Shown one piece after another: positions 17,259 to 24,553 of a stretch of DNA of 64,000 nucleotides. Where the stretch lies: NCBI GenBank assembly GCA_965261945.1, contig CBDHEF010000002.1, forward strand, positions 2,542,001 through 2,606,000, written 5' to 3'. The notes beneath the pieces are model-generated. The model was not told where the DNA came from. It made no database searches and was given only the letters and a program-made list of their open reading frames with translations. This DNA is from VXOI01 sp965261945 (GTDB taxonomy: Bacteria > Chloroflexota > Dehalococcoidia > Lucifugimonadales > UBA3495). The stretch's first letter is position 1. Each line of letters begins with the position of its first letter. Both the position numbers and the translations under genes were made by a program.

Positions 17259-17576
17259 CTAAAGCCCCGACTCCCCTGTGCGCAGGGTGAAGGCGGACTC
17301 GACGCTGGTCACGAAGACCCTGCCGTCGCCGGGGAAGCCGGTGGAGGCTGCGGCCTGGATGCAATTGGTGACCTCTTCCACCTGGTCATCCTCGACTACC
17401 ACCATGAACATACACTTGGCCAGCTCGTCGTAGAAATGGTCGCCGACCTGGACGCCCTGCTGCTTGCCGCGGCCCAGCACATCCCACTTGGTCATGGCCG
17501 GGAATCCGTCGTTGGCCAGGGCCGACGCTACTGCGACCTCTTTCTCGGGCCGGATGATTGCTCGCACCATTTTCAT
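17259..17576 (-). CDS. PII signal protein, NifI1-like
   Basis: A 105-residue PII trimer subunit. MKMVRAIIRPEK, FPAMTKWDVLGRGKQQGVQVG, the shortened T-loop region with HYDEL, and the end GDGRVFVTSVESAFTLRTGE follow the NifI1 branch, known from nif operons of archaea and anaerobes. The T-loop lacks the uridylylated Tyr context of GlnB. The ATG at 17576 has AAAGGAG eight bases ahead. It lies 22 bp after nirA. Here it probably senses 2-oxoglutarate/ATP for nitrite or nitrate assimilation. Confidence 0.85.
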   Translation of the reverse strand: MKMVRAIIRPEKEVAVASALANDGFPAMTKWDVLGRGKQQGVQVGDHFYDELAKCMFMVVVEDDQVEEVTNCIQAAASTGFPGDGRVFVTSVESAFTLRTGESGL

Positions 17577-17598
17577 TGCAGCATCTCCTTTGCTCTGG

Positions 17599-19491
17599 TT
17601 ATGCTTCGTAGTCAACGCCCGGTACATCGGCCGTCGTCAACTCATTTGCATTGGTGAATCCAGTCTGCCTCAGCCTTTCGATAAGTCCTGGCAAGACAGT
17701 ACCCAGCGTGGACACCGGCACCTGCTCCATCAGCATCTCCGCCGGGCGGGCATTGGGGCCGGCGCTGCCGCCGGCGAAGATGGTGACCGCGTCCACCACC
17801 TCGCCCTCGAACCGCGTCTTGCCGCCCTGAAAGCCGATGTCGGCGGCGTGATGGTTGCCGCAGCCCGCCGGGCAGCCCGACCAGTACATCCGCAGTGACG
17901 CCGCGTCGGGGCAGTGGGCGTCCAGTGCCTCGACTACCCGGCGGCTGACGCTCTTGGTCTCGATCAGGGCCAGGTTGCAGTAGTCGTTGCCGGTGCAGCT
18001 CACCAGCCCGCGTGTGAAGGGGGCGGGGTCGGGCGACAGGCGGGACAGCAACGGCTCATCCAGCAGCGCCGGCAGGTTGGCCCCCGGCACATCGGCGATA
18101 ATGGCGTTCTGGCTGACGGTCAGCCGGACTGCGCCGGAGCCGTAGACCAGGGCCAGCCGGGCCAGTTCGGTCATGTCGTCGGCGCAGGTGCGCCCGGCGG
18201 GTACACACAGGCCGACGGAGTACAGCCCCTCCTGCTTCTGCGGGTTCACTCCCAGGTGGTCGGCGTGATGGCCGTGCCTGGCATCCTCCCCCGCCCGGGG
18301 CAGGGGGCGGCCCCAGCGTTCTTCAAGCCGCTCCCGGAACAGGTCAATGCCCCAGTCGTCCAGCAGGAAGGCCAGCCTGGCCCGGGTGCGTTTTTCCCGG
18401 GAACCCTCGTCGCGGAACATCAGGGTGATGGTTGCGGCCAGCCGCGCCGCCTCGTCGGGCTTAACGAACACGTCCAGCGGCTGGGCGACGGTCATGCCGC
18501 CGGACCCCATCTTGCCGCCGACGGCGACGTTGAACCCCTTCCACGTATTCAGGGCAACGCCGCCTGGCCCAAAGGCGGGTGTCATGGCGATGTCCTGCGT
18601 CTCTGCGTGGATGCAGTTCTCGCGGCAGCCGGTGAAGGCCACGTTGAGCTTGCGGGGGAGGTTGGTGTACTCGCGGTTGTTGAGGAACATCCGGGTGAAT
18701 TTCTCGCTGGCCGGGGCCGCGTCGAACAGCTCGTTGGGCGTCAGGCCCGACAGGGCGCAGGTGTTGGTTCCCCGGATGTTGTCCATGCCGGTCTGGAGGG
18801 AGGTCAGGTCAATGCCGCGCAGCGCGTCCAGTATCTGGGGGACGTCGCGTATCTGGATGTCGCGCAGCTCGATCTGCTGGCGGGTGGTTATGTCCATCAC
18901 GCCGCTGCCCAGCCGGCGGGCCAGCGCGGCGAGGGTGGCGAGCTGCGTCGCGGTCAGCCGCCCGTTGGTGATGCGCAGGCGCATCATGAAGCGTCCTGGA
19001 GTGGGCTTGCGGAAGAACGTGCCGATCCACTTGAGCCGCTCGCGGTCGCCGGGTTCGATGGTCTCCCAGCCGCCGTGCTGCGCCGCCAGTTCGCGGATCT
19101 CGCCCAGGATGTTCAGCCCCGGCTTCTCGGCCTTGATGCGTTCGACGGGATTGCCCGTTTTCGTTGCCGTGGTCATCACCGGGATTGAGCCGATAATCAG
19201 CAGCGCCGAATAGGTGATCCGGGGGCCGATGCGATCGCACAGCCAGCCCACCACCAGCCGGGCCACGATGGTGACCGCCACCGAGGCGATGACGGTGTTG
19301 CCGATTTCGGTCTTGGTGAGTTGCAGGTCGTCGCGGACAATGGCCATCATCGGCGCAATACCGAACCAGCCGAAGAAGGCGAGGAAGAATGCCATCCAAC
19401 TCATGTGGAACACCCGCATATGCGGGCGCCCAAAGCTGAACAGCGGGATCCTGGTGGCTTTGTGAGTTTGCGGGTCCACTCCGATGTTCAT
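17599..19491 (-). CDS. nirA: Truncated NarK fused in frame to ferredoxin-nitrite reductase
   Basis: Residues 1-105 are the start of a nitrate/nitrite MFS transporter: three membrane helices and the GWLCDRIGPR loop signature, ending at IGSIPV. From Met106 (base 19176) the protein is a full ferredoxin-nitrite reductase. It has MMRLRITNGRLT, TGMDNIRG and the siroheme/[4Fe-4S] Cys pairs SCTGNDYC (CX5C) and SGCPAGC (CX3C). It reduces nitrite to ammonium. The fusion start has GAGGG in place, while the internal ATG has no ribosome-binding site, so a membrane-anchored fusion may really be made. A deletion of the rest of narK is the likely cause. Confidence 0.85.
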   Translation of the reverse strand: MNIGVDPQTHKATRIPLFSFGRPHMRVFHMSWMAFFLAFFGWFGIAPMMAIVRDDLQLTKTEIGNTVIASVAVTIVARLVVGWLCDRIGPRITYSALLIIGSIPVMTTATKTGNPVERIKAEKPGLNILGEIRELAAQHGGWETIEPGDRERLKWIGTFFRKPTPGRFMMRLRITNGRLTATQLATLAALARRLGSGVMDITTRQQIELRDIQIRDVPQILDALRGIDLTSLQTGMDNIRGTNTCALSGLTPNELFDAAPASEKFTRMFLNNREYTNLPRKLNVAFTGCRENCIHAETQDIAMTPAFGPGGVALNTWKGFNVAVGGKMGSGGMTVAQPLDVFVKPDEAARLAATITLMFRDEGSREKRTRARLAFLLDDWGIDLFRERLEERWGRPLPRAGEDARHGHHADHLGVNPQKQEGLYSVGLCVPAGRTCADDMTELARLALVYGSGAVRLTVSQNAIIADVPGANLPALLDEPLLSRLSPDPAPFTRGLVSCTGNDYCNLALIETKSVSRRVVEALDAHCPDAASLRMYWSGCPAGCGNHHAADIGFQGGKTRFEGEVVDAVTIFAGGSAGPNARPAEMLMEQVPVSTLGTVLPGLIERLRQTGFTNANELTTADVPGVDYEA

Positions 19492-19608
19492 CGCTGCCCT
19501 CGCTCGGATATTCCCAACGAGTTAGTATTCTGAATTGTGATTTTGTAATAGGCGCAGCCGTGCGCCCTGGCTCGTATCCTGAAAAGAGTCCCGTAGGCCG
19601 GAGGGAGT

Positions 19609-19630
19609 GGGTGCGCGAGGTTGCGCACCC
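19609..19630. terminator. Hairpin between the Mo-protein gene and narK'-nirA
   Basis: GGGTGCGC (19609-19616), a six-base loop, then GCGCACCC (19623-19630). It lies after the Mo-protein stop on the minus strand. No T-run follows, so termination efficiency is uncertain. Confidence 0.35.
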
Positions 19631-19654
19631 CTGGTCGGACGCCCTAGCCGGACG

Positions 19655-19688
19655 CCCTCACCCTAACCCTCTCCCAGAGGGAGAGGGG
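19655..19688. repeat. Intergenic CCCTCACCCTAACCCTCTCCC repeat
   Basis: A palindromic 34-bp element (CCCTCACCCTAACCCTCTCC, then AGAGGGAGAGGG). Close copies lie at 49633-49666, 50059-50092 and 61424-61457, all between genes. Such elements are common intergenic repeats and may fold as mRNA hairpins. Confidence 0.75.
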
Positions 19689-19710
19689 ACATAGGTGGCT
19701 ATCGACTATC

Positions 19711-20361
19711 TTAAATGTCGGCGGAGGCTGCGCCGCTGCCGACCTTGGCAACCACGATGTGAGCCTTCTCCTGGCCAGGCGCGCCGAGGACGGAGGTCTT
19801 GCTCTGGCCGAGGAGCCGCTTGATGCCGTGGGGGTCGCGCACGAAGCCGCGCACCTGCTTGAGCCACTTCACGCTCTTGTAGCCCTGGAGGAAGGGGACC
19901 CACAGCCGCACCGGGCCGCCCAGCTCGTGGGGCAGGCGCTCGCCCTCAATTTCGTAGACCAGCAGGACGCGGGGGTCTCGGGCCAGCGACTTGGGCAGGC
20001 TCTCGAAGTACATTCCGTCGGCGGAGTAGAAGGACATGAAGCGCGCGCCATCCATGTCCATGCCCATTGCGTCCAGCAGCACAGGCAGGCGGACGCCGGT
20101 GACCATCGGCGTTTCGGACCAGTTGAATATCTGGCAGACCAGCGGCGTCGGTTCCTGCACCTTGGGCAGCTTCTGCAAGACTTCCCAGGTGGCAATGGCG
20201 GTTTTGCCGCTGATGTCGGTGAGCTACAGGTCCCAGTCCTCCAGCGCCTTGCGTTCCGGCATGGGGTAGAGTGAGAGGACGGGCAAGGGCTCGGCCTCGA
20301 AATCCATGGCCGCGAACTGGTCCTTGAACTTGGGGTAGTTGACGTTGGGACGGTTGACCAT
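19711..20361 (-). pseudogene. Sulfite-oxidase-type molybdopterin protein with an in-frame amber codon
   Basis: The frame from ATG 20361 (GGAGG nine bases upstream) is continuous for 217 codons except for one TAG at 20226-20224 (codon 46, between EDWDL and LTDISG). Past it come EPTPLVCQIFNWSETPMVTGVRLPVLL, with the likely Mo-coordinating Cys, and LGGPVRLWVPFLQGYKSVKWL, both typical of the SUOX/YedY molybdopterin fold. The gene follows a PII gene by 4 bp and precedes narK'-nirA. A role as the assimilatory nitrate reductase of this cluster is plausible, since eukaryotic nitrate reductase uses the same fold, but it is unproven. Nonsense mutation or sequencing error are both possible. Confidence 0.75.
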
Positions 20362-20365
20362 GACC

Positions 20366-20725
20366 TTACACCTCCGCCGCTACTGTATCGGGCATCAAGG
20401 GTTCTTCCGGGGAGAAAATCATCTCCTCCACCGGGCAGATAAACACCTTTCCGTCGCCGAAATTTTCCGATTTGTTGATCGAGACGAGGGCGCGAACCAG
20501 CCTGCCGGCCATTTCGTCGGGGATCAGCCAGGTCAGCATCCGTTTCGGCAGGAACTGCATCACGCCGTCGTCGCTTCCGTTGACCGGACGCATATAGCGC
20601 AGCCCGCGCTGCTTGCCCCGGCCCATGACACGGATGTGAGAGCATTCGGACAGGCCCATCTCCTGGGCCGCATTCATTGTCTCCTGCCACTTCTCGGACC
20701 GGATAACGGCAATCACTTCCTTCAT
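20366..20725 (-). CDS. PII signal protein, NifI2-like
   Basis: A 119-residue PII paralogue. MKEVIAVIRSEKWQET, RVMGRGKQRGLRYM, the basic FLPKRMLTWLIPDE strand and NFGDGKVFICPVEE are hallmarks of the NifI2 branch. The T-loop is longer than in NifI1. GGGAGG lies nine bases before the ATG at 20725. It is the first gene of the nitrogen cluster, downstream of the 11-bp periodic operator, with a NifI1-like partner at the cluster's other end. Confidence 0.85.
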   Translation of the reverse strand: MKEVIAVIRSEKWQETMNAAQEMGLSECSHIRVMGRGKQRGLRYMRPVNGSDDGVMQFLPKRMLTWLIPDEMAGRLVRALVSINKSENFGDGKVFICPVEEMIFSPEEPLMPDTVAAEV

Positions 20726-20744
20726 CGCGCCGCGCCTCCCATCA

Positions 20745-20750
20745 GGTATA
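20745..20750 (-). promoter_or_regulatory. Candidate -10 box of the nitrogen cluster
   Basis: TATACC on the minus strand lies about 20 bases upstream of the NifI2-like ATG. Seventeen bases further up, where a -35 box would be, the sequence is not consensus and is covered by the first pentamer of the operator array. That layout is expected of a promoter that needs an activator. Confidence 0.4.
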
Positions 20751-20772
20751 GATGACACATTAGGGCAAGCGT

Positions 20773-20854
20773 GTTTCGGCGCAGTTGCGTAACTATTGCA
20801 GAGCAGTTACGAATTCGTTACGTCTTCTTTACGTTTGCGTTGCGGTTTTGTTAA
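20773..20854 (-). promoter_or_regulatory. Eight-site, 11-bp periodic operator resembling an extended GlnR box
   Basis: On the plus strand pentamers start at 20773 (GTTTC), 20784 (GTTGC), 20795 (ATTGC), 20806 (GTTAC), 20817 (GTTAC), 20828 (TTTAC), 20839 (GTTGC) and 20850 (GTTAA). Each is exactly 11 bases from the next, with unrelated 6-base spacers. Read on the minus strand they are GTAAC/GAAAC-type half sites, as in the actinobacterial GlnR box (GTnAC-n6-GAAAC). GlnR is an OmpR-family activator of nitrogen genes. The array sits directly upstream of the PII / Mo protein / nirA cluster. Confidence 0.75.
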
Positions 20855-20979
20855 CCGCATTCGCCATTCGTCATAAAATCCAGCTGAAGCAAAGCTGAAG
20901 CAAGGCAAACAATAAGGGCGCCGGGGGGAGATTACCCCTCCCGGCGCCCTCTGCGCTCTCTGCACGGTGAAGTCGGAGC

Positions 20980-22131
20980 TTAGCCCCTGAAGGCGGGCAT
21001 CACTTCCTCGGCGAAGATGCTGAGCTGGTCTTTGTAGACCTCCAGCGGCATACCCATGACGGAGCCGATGTTGACGCGCTCGACACCGGGGTAGTTTTCT
21101 TCGGCCTTCTTCAATGCCTCGACAGCCACTTCTGGAGGCCCGCAGATCCATCCGCCACCCTCGACCGCTTCTTCCAGAGTGGGCAGCTTGACGCCCCGGT
21201 TGCGCCCACCGGCGGCCACTGAGTCAATCTGGTCCTGGCTGAGCGCCATCAGGCCCAGTGGGGCGGCAAACTTCATGGCTTCTTCAAAGTAGGGCCTGGC
21301 CTTCTCAATGGCCTTTTCCTTCGACTCGGCAAGGAACATACGGAAGCCCAGCGCGGCGTTCTCACCCAGTTGTGTCTCACGCCCAACATCCAACTGGGCC
21401 TGCTGGTACATCCGCATCCGCTCGCCCAGGGTGGGCTCGGGGGTGTTGGCCAGCAGGGGCTTGATGCCCGTCCTGGCCATGAACTCGACACCGCGCGGGT
21501 TGCCGCTGACCAGAGGCTGCCAGATCTCCACCGGACGGTTCAGGGGGCGCGGCACCAGGGTCAGCTTCTCCAGCTCGTAGCCCCGGTAAGGGACATGGGC
21601 GGGAATCTGGAAGTTCTTGCCCTGATGGGAAAAGGAGTCCTCATTGAAGGCCTTGATCATGACCTCGACCTGCTCCTCGAACAGCTCGCGGTTGGCGTCG
21701 GAGTCGCGCATGGGCGCGCCGAAGGTCTCGACCTCGCGGGTGTGGTAGCCGCGTCCCACGCCGAAGATGATCCGGCCCTTGGTCAGGATGTCGGCCATGG
21801 CGAAATCTTCGGCCAGCCGCAGCGGGTGCCACATGGGGGTGATGTTGAAGCCGCAGCCGTACTTCAGCGATTCGGTCTGCGTCGCCAAGTACAGCCCCAG
21901 CATCAGCAGGTTGGGGATGCCCTCGTACCCTTCCGGCTGGAAGTGATGCTCGGCCATCCAGAACTCGTTGTAGCCGTTGGCCTCCAGGTGCCTGGCGATG
22001 TCCAGCGCCCAGTCATAGGTCTCGACCAGCTTCTCGTTGGGATACCAGCGGTCATTGGCCGGCGTCCCGTCAAAGCCCAGGTTGTCATCGACCACATGGC
22101 CGGCATAGGAAGCGGAAAAGTTGATAAACAT
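20980..22131 (-). CDS. LLM-class flavin-dependent oxidoreductase
   Basis: A 383-residue TIM-barrel bacterial-luciferase-like protein. FWMAEHHFQPEGYEGIPNLLML, GRIIFGVGRGYHTREVETFG and IWQPLVSGNPRGVEFMARTG are typical of the family, which uses FMN or F420. The substrate is unknown. It lies upstream of, and on the same strand as, the nitrogen cluster, but about 250 bp including the periodic operator separates them, so it is probably a separate unit. Confidence 0.85.
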   Translation of the reverse strand: MFINFSASYAGHVVDDNLGFDGTPANDRWYPNEKLVETYDWALDIARHLEANGYNEFWMAEHHFQPEGYEGIPNLLMLGLYLATQTESLKYGCGFNITPMWHPLRLAEDFAMADILTKGRIIFGVGRGYHTREVETFGAPMRDSDANRELFEEQVEVMIKAFNEDSFSHQGKNFQIPAHVPYRGYELEKLTLVPRPLNRPVEIWQPLVSGNPRGVEFMARTGIKPLLANTPEPTLGERMRMYQQAQLDVGRETQLGENAALGFRMFLAESKEKAIEKARPYFEEAMKFAAPLGLMALSQDQIDSVAAGGRNRGVKLPTLEEAVEGGGWICGPPEVAVEALKKAEENYPGVERVNIGSVMGMPLEVYKDQLSIFAEEVMPAFRG

Positions 22132-22176
22132 ATCTGCTCTCTGGTTTTGAGTGTTGGGGATAGAAGTTGATGAATG

Positions 22177-22485
22177 TCAGGCGCCAAACACCTGTTGCAC
22201 GACATACCCGGCGATTATCGCGGCTCCAATGCCTACAATGGTGTACCACAACCGGTCTATGCGACGGTTGGTTTCCCGGAATCGTTGTTCGTTACGCTCT
22301 TCGCAGCGGTCAAGCCGCTCTTCATTGCGGGCAAATCGCTGATCATTCCGTTCGTCACTTCGGACAAGCTGCTCTTTGATTTCCGTCTGACCCCTTTCCA
22401 GGCTGCCCAAGATTCGATACACCTCAGCGACATTCATAACCGGAGGCTGGGGAGCCTGCGGTTCCTGTGTTGCTTCTGTTGTCAT
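22177..22485 (-). CDS. Small tail-anchored coiled-coil protein
   Basis: A 102-residue protein. A Pro/Gln-rich N-terminus is followed by a charged coiled coil with repeated ER-NEQRF units (residues 30-75). A single C-terminal membrane helix (LWYTIVGIGAAIIAGYVVQQVF) follows. The layout suggests a tail-anchored inner-membrane protein. It resembles the protein at 24096-24503 in architecture rather than in sequence. No function is known. Confidence 0.65.
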   Translation of the reverse strand: MTTEATQEPQAPQPPVMNVAEVYRILGSLERGQTEIKEQLVRSDERNDQRFARNEERLDRCEERNEQRFRETNRRIDRLWYTIVGIGAAIIAGYVVQQVFGA

Positions 22486-22583
22486 ATCTTCCTTCCACGA
22501 GGTTGCCAGTAGCTATTCTCGCGTCCCTCGCGGCATACCCGCGAAACCGGGAATGACTGAAACAGGCGGTATATGCGCAGAGG

Positions 22584-23501
22584 TTACTCGCGCACCTGGC
22601 TCGGCGCCGGGTTGTACAGCTCGAGGCCGATGGTGGCAGGGAAGACGCGGGCCAGTTCCTCGACGGTCCACTTGCCGTCCTTCTTGATGGTCTTGACCGG
22701 CTCGGGCTGGTTGAGCAGGTTTATCAGCCCCTCGGTCACATGGAAGACCTGCCCGTTGACGTGCTGGGCCTCGTCGGAGGCCAGCCAGGTGACCATGGGA
22801 GCGATGTCGTCGGGGCCGCCGCGCAGGGTGACGCTGGCGCCGGTGCTGATGCCGCGGGCGGCGCGCAGCTCGCGGGCCTCGTCGGGGATGCTGGTGGTCA
22901 TGCGGGTGGCGGCGCTGGGCGAGATTGCGTTGGCGGTTACGCCGTAGCGCCCCATGTCGCGGGCCACTACGCGGGTGAAGCCGGCGATGCCGTCCTTGGC
23001 CGCGCCGTAGTTGGCCTGCCCGGAGTTGCCATACAGCCCGGAGGTGGAGCTGAAGGTGATGATGCGCCCGGAACGCTGCTGCCGGAACAGCACGGAAGCG
23101 TTCTTGACCACGGAGAAGGTGCCCTTCATGTGAACGGCGATGACGTCGTCCCACTCCTGTTCGCTCATGTTGAAGACCATGCGGTCGCGGAGGATGCCGG
23201 CCACGGTCACCACGACGTCCAGCTTGCCGAAGCTGTCGAGGGCAGTCTGGACAATCTTCTCGCCGCCCTCCATGCTGGCGACGTTCTCGGTGCAGGCAAC
23301 GGCCTCGCCGCCGGCCTCGCGGATTTCGGAGACTACGACCTCGGCCACGGACATATCCGCGCCTGAGCCGTCAACATTGACGCCCAGGTCGCAGACCACC
23401 ACCCTGGCGCCTTCCTCCGCCAACAGGCGGGCCACGCCGCGCCCGATGCCGCGCCCGGCCCCGGTTACAATCGCCACTTTGTCATTCAGCAGGTTTGCCA
23501 T
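22584..23501 (-). CDS. Short-chain dehydrogenase/reductase
   Basis: A 305-residue SDR. TGAGRGIGRG is the NAD(P)-binding motif, NVASMEGG and TVAGILRD (the NNAG position) follow, the catalytic Ser lies in FSSTSGLYG, and YGAAKDG is the YxxxK box. The C-terminal extension after the SDR core is about 40 residues longer than in FabG. It is a paralogue of the gene at 24554-25483, with near-identical blocks around the active site. It probably acts on a hydroxyacyl or cyclic alcohol substrate in the local degradative set. Confidence 0.88.
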   Translation of the reverse strand: MANLLNDKVAIVTGAGRGIGRGVARLLAEEGARVVVCDLGVNVDGSGADMSVAEVVVSEIREAGGEAVACTENVASMEGGEKIVQTALDSFGKLDVVVTVAGILRDRMVFNMSEQEWDDVIAVHMKGTFSVVKNASVLFRQQRSGRIITFSSTSGLYGNSGQANYGAAKDGIAGFTRVVARDMGRYGVTANAISPSAATRMTTSIPDEARELRAARGISTGASVTLRGGPDDIAPMVTWLASDEAQHVNGQVFHVTEGLINLLNQPEPVKTIKKDGKWTVEELARVFPATIGLELYNPAPSQVRE

Positions 23502-23627
23502 TCCTTTGCCTCTTCTCCGTTTAGCGGGGAATCCCGCCTTGATTTCTCTCTGCGGGGAATCCCTCGCTTTTTTCGCAAAAGGGGATACCTAGCCCGCTGT
23601 CTCATTGCCGGTCCCGAACCGGTCATT

Positions 23628-24077
23628 TCAGGTTGGCCGGGCGGCGCGCTCCCAGAGCAGCACGACGGTTAGGTCGGCGCGGGCGCCCTTGATGGGCAGA
23701 GTGCTGAGCCGGAGTCGTCCGTCGCCGGTGAACTCGAACTTCCGTATCTGCCGCTCGCCAATCCAGTTGGGGAAGAAGCTCCCCTCCACCTGATGAATCA
23801 TCAGTCCCTCGGCTTCGTCCACCAAGTAACTGCCGTAGTAGGCCACATAGCCCTCGAAGGCCGTCCGCACCTCCGCGTCGCTGCCCTTGAGCAGGTTGCC
23901 GGTGGCGAAGGCGGGACGCTCGCGGGCCGTTATCTGGCCGGAAAAGCTGCCCCGTCCATCGTAGACCAGCATTCCGCCCGGCTCTTCACCGTAGGGGCGG
24001 GTCACCCGGCCGTCCGACCAGCGCCCTTCGCAGGCCAAGAGCCGCCAGGTTCCGGTGAATTTGTCTGTCGCTGCCAT
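23628..24077 (-). CDS. Lipocalin-like domain protein
   Basis: A 149-residue all-beta protein. FTGTWRLLACE, MLVYDGRGSFSGQITA, GYVAYYGSYLVDE and HQVEGSFFPNWIGERQIRKFEF follow the lipocalin-like family (Lipocalin_5 type), which binds small hydrophobic molecules. No signal peptide is seen, so it is probably cytosolic. It lies between two SDR genes on the same strand and may belong to that unit. Confidence 0.75.
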   Translation of the reverse strand: MAATDKFTGTWRLLACEGRWSDGRVTRPYGEEPGGMLVYDGRGSFSGQITARERPAFATGNLLKGSDAEVRTAFEGYVAYYGSYLVDEAEGLMIHQVEGSFFPNWIGERQIRKFEFTGDGRLRLSTLPIKGARADLTVVLLWERAARPT

Positions 24078-24095
24078 GCCGGGCCCCTGCTCCGT

Positions 24096-24503
24096 CTAGC
24101 CGGTCGCCCGGTCAAGAACCGCGATCAGCGTGCCTATCCCCGTGCCGATGGCCGCGGCAGTAAGGGCTGCTCCGATGGAGATAATGGAGACGAAAAAAGT
24201 TCGCGATTCTTTGCGCGCCGCTTCTATCATCTCCCGCGATTCCTGGCGATTGGCCTCGCTGATCTCCCGCATTTCTTTCCGGGTGGCCTCGTTCATTTCC
24301 CGCGATTCCTGGCGATTGGCCTCGTTGATCTCCCGCGATTCTTTGCGCGCCGCTTCTATCATCTCCCGCGATTCCTGGCGGGTGGCCTCGACTATGACTA
24401 ACACACGGTCGAGGCGAGACAGCACTTCCGCCAACTGCCGGGCGTTGGCTTCCTCTAGCGTCTCGAGGCGGGTTACGCGCTCTTCCAACGATACCGTTAC
24501 CAT
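24096..24503 (-). CDS. Tail-anchored protein with hendecad coiled-coil repeats
   Basis: A 135-residue protein. About five and a half 11-residue units of the form A-R-ESREM-EA (for example ANRQESREMNE) span residues 40-103. A C-terminal membrane helix (FFVSIISIGAALTAAAIGTGIGTLIAVL) follows. The 33-bp coding unit is visible in the DNA between 24200 and 24390. Eleven-residue repeats predict a nearly straight coiled coil. The function is unknown. Confidence 0.65.
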   Translation of the reverse strand: MVTVSLEERVTRLETLEEANARQLAEVLSRLDRVLVIVEATRQESREMIEAARKESREINEANRQESREMNEATRKEMREISEANRQESREMIEAARKESRTFFVSIISIGAALTAAAIGTGIGTLIAVLDRATG

Positions 24504-24553
24504 CTGCGCTTATGCCTCTCCTGCGAGTTTTGCCCGGGAGCCGGCTACCGCCC

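Noticed and set aside
20224..20226. Pyrrolysine or other recoding of TAG in the Mo protein
   Set aside because: TAG ends several intact genes in the window (for example lysA and the HNH gene), so it is a normal stop here; no suppressor tRNA is visible.
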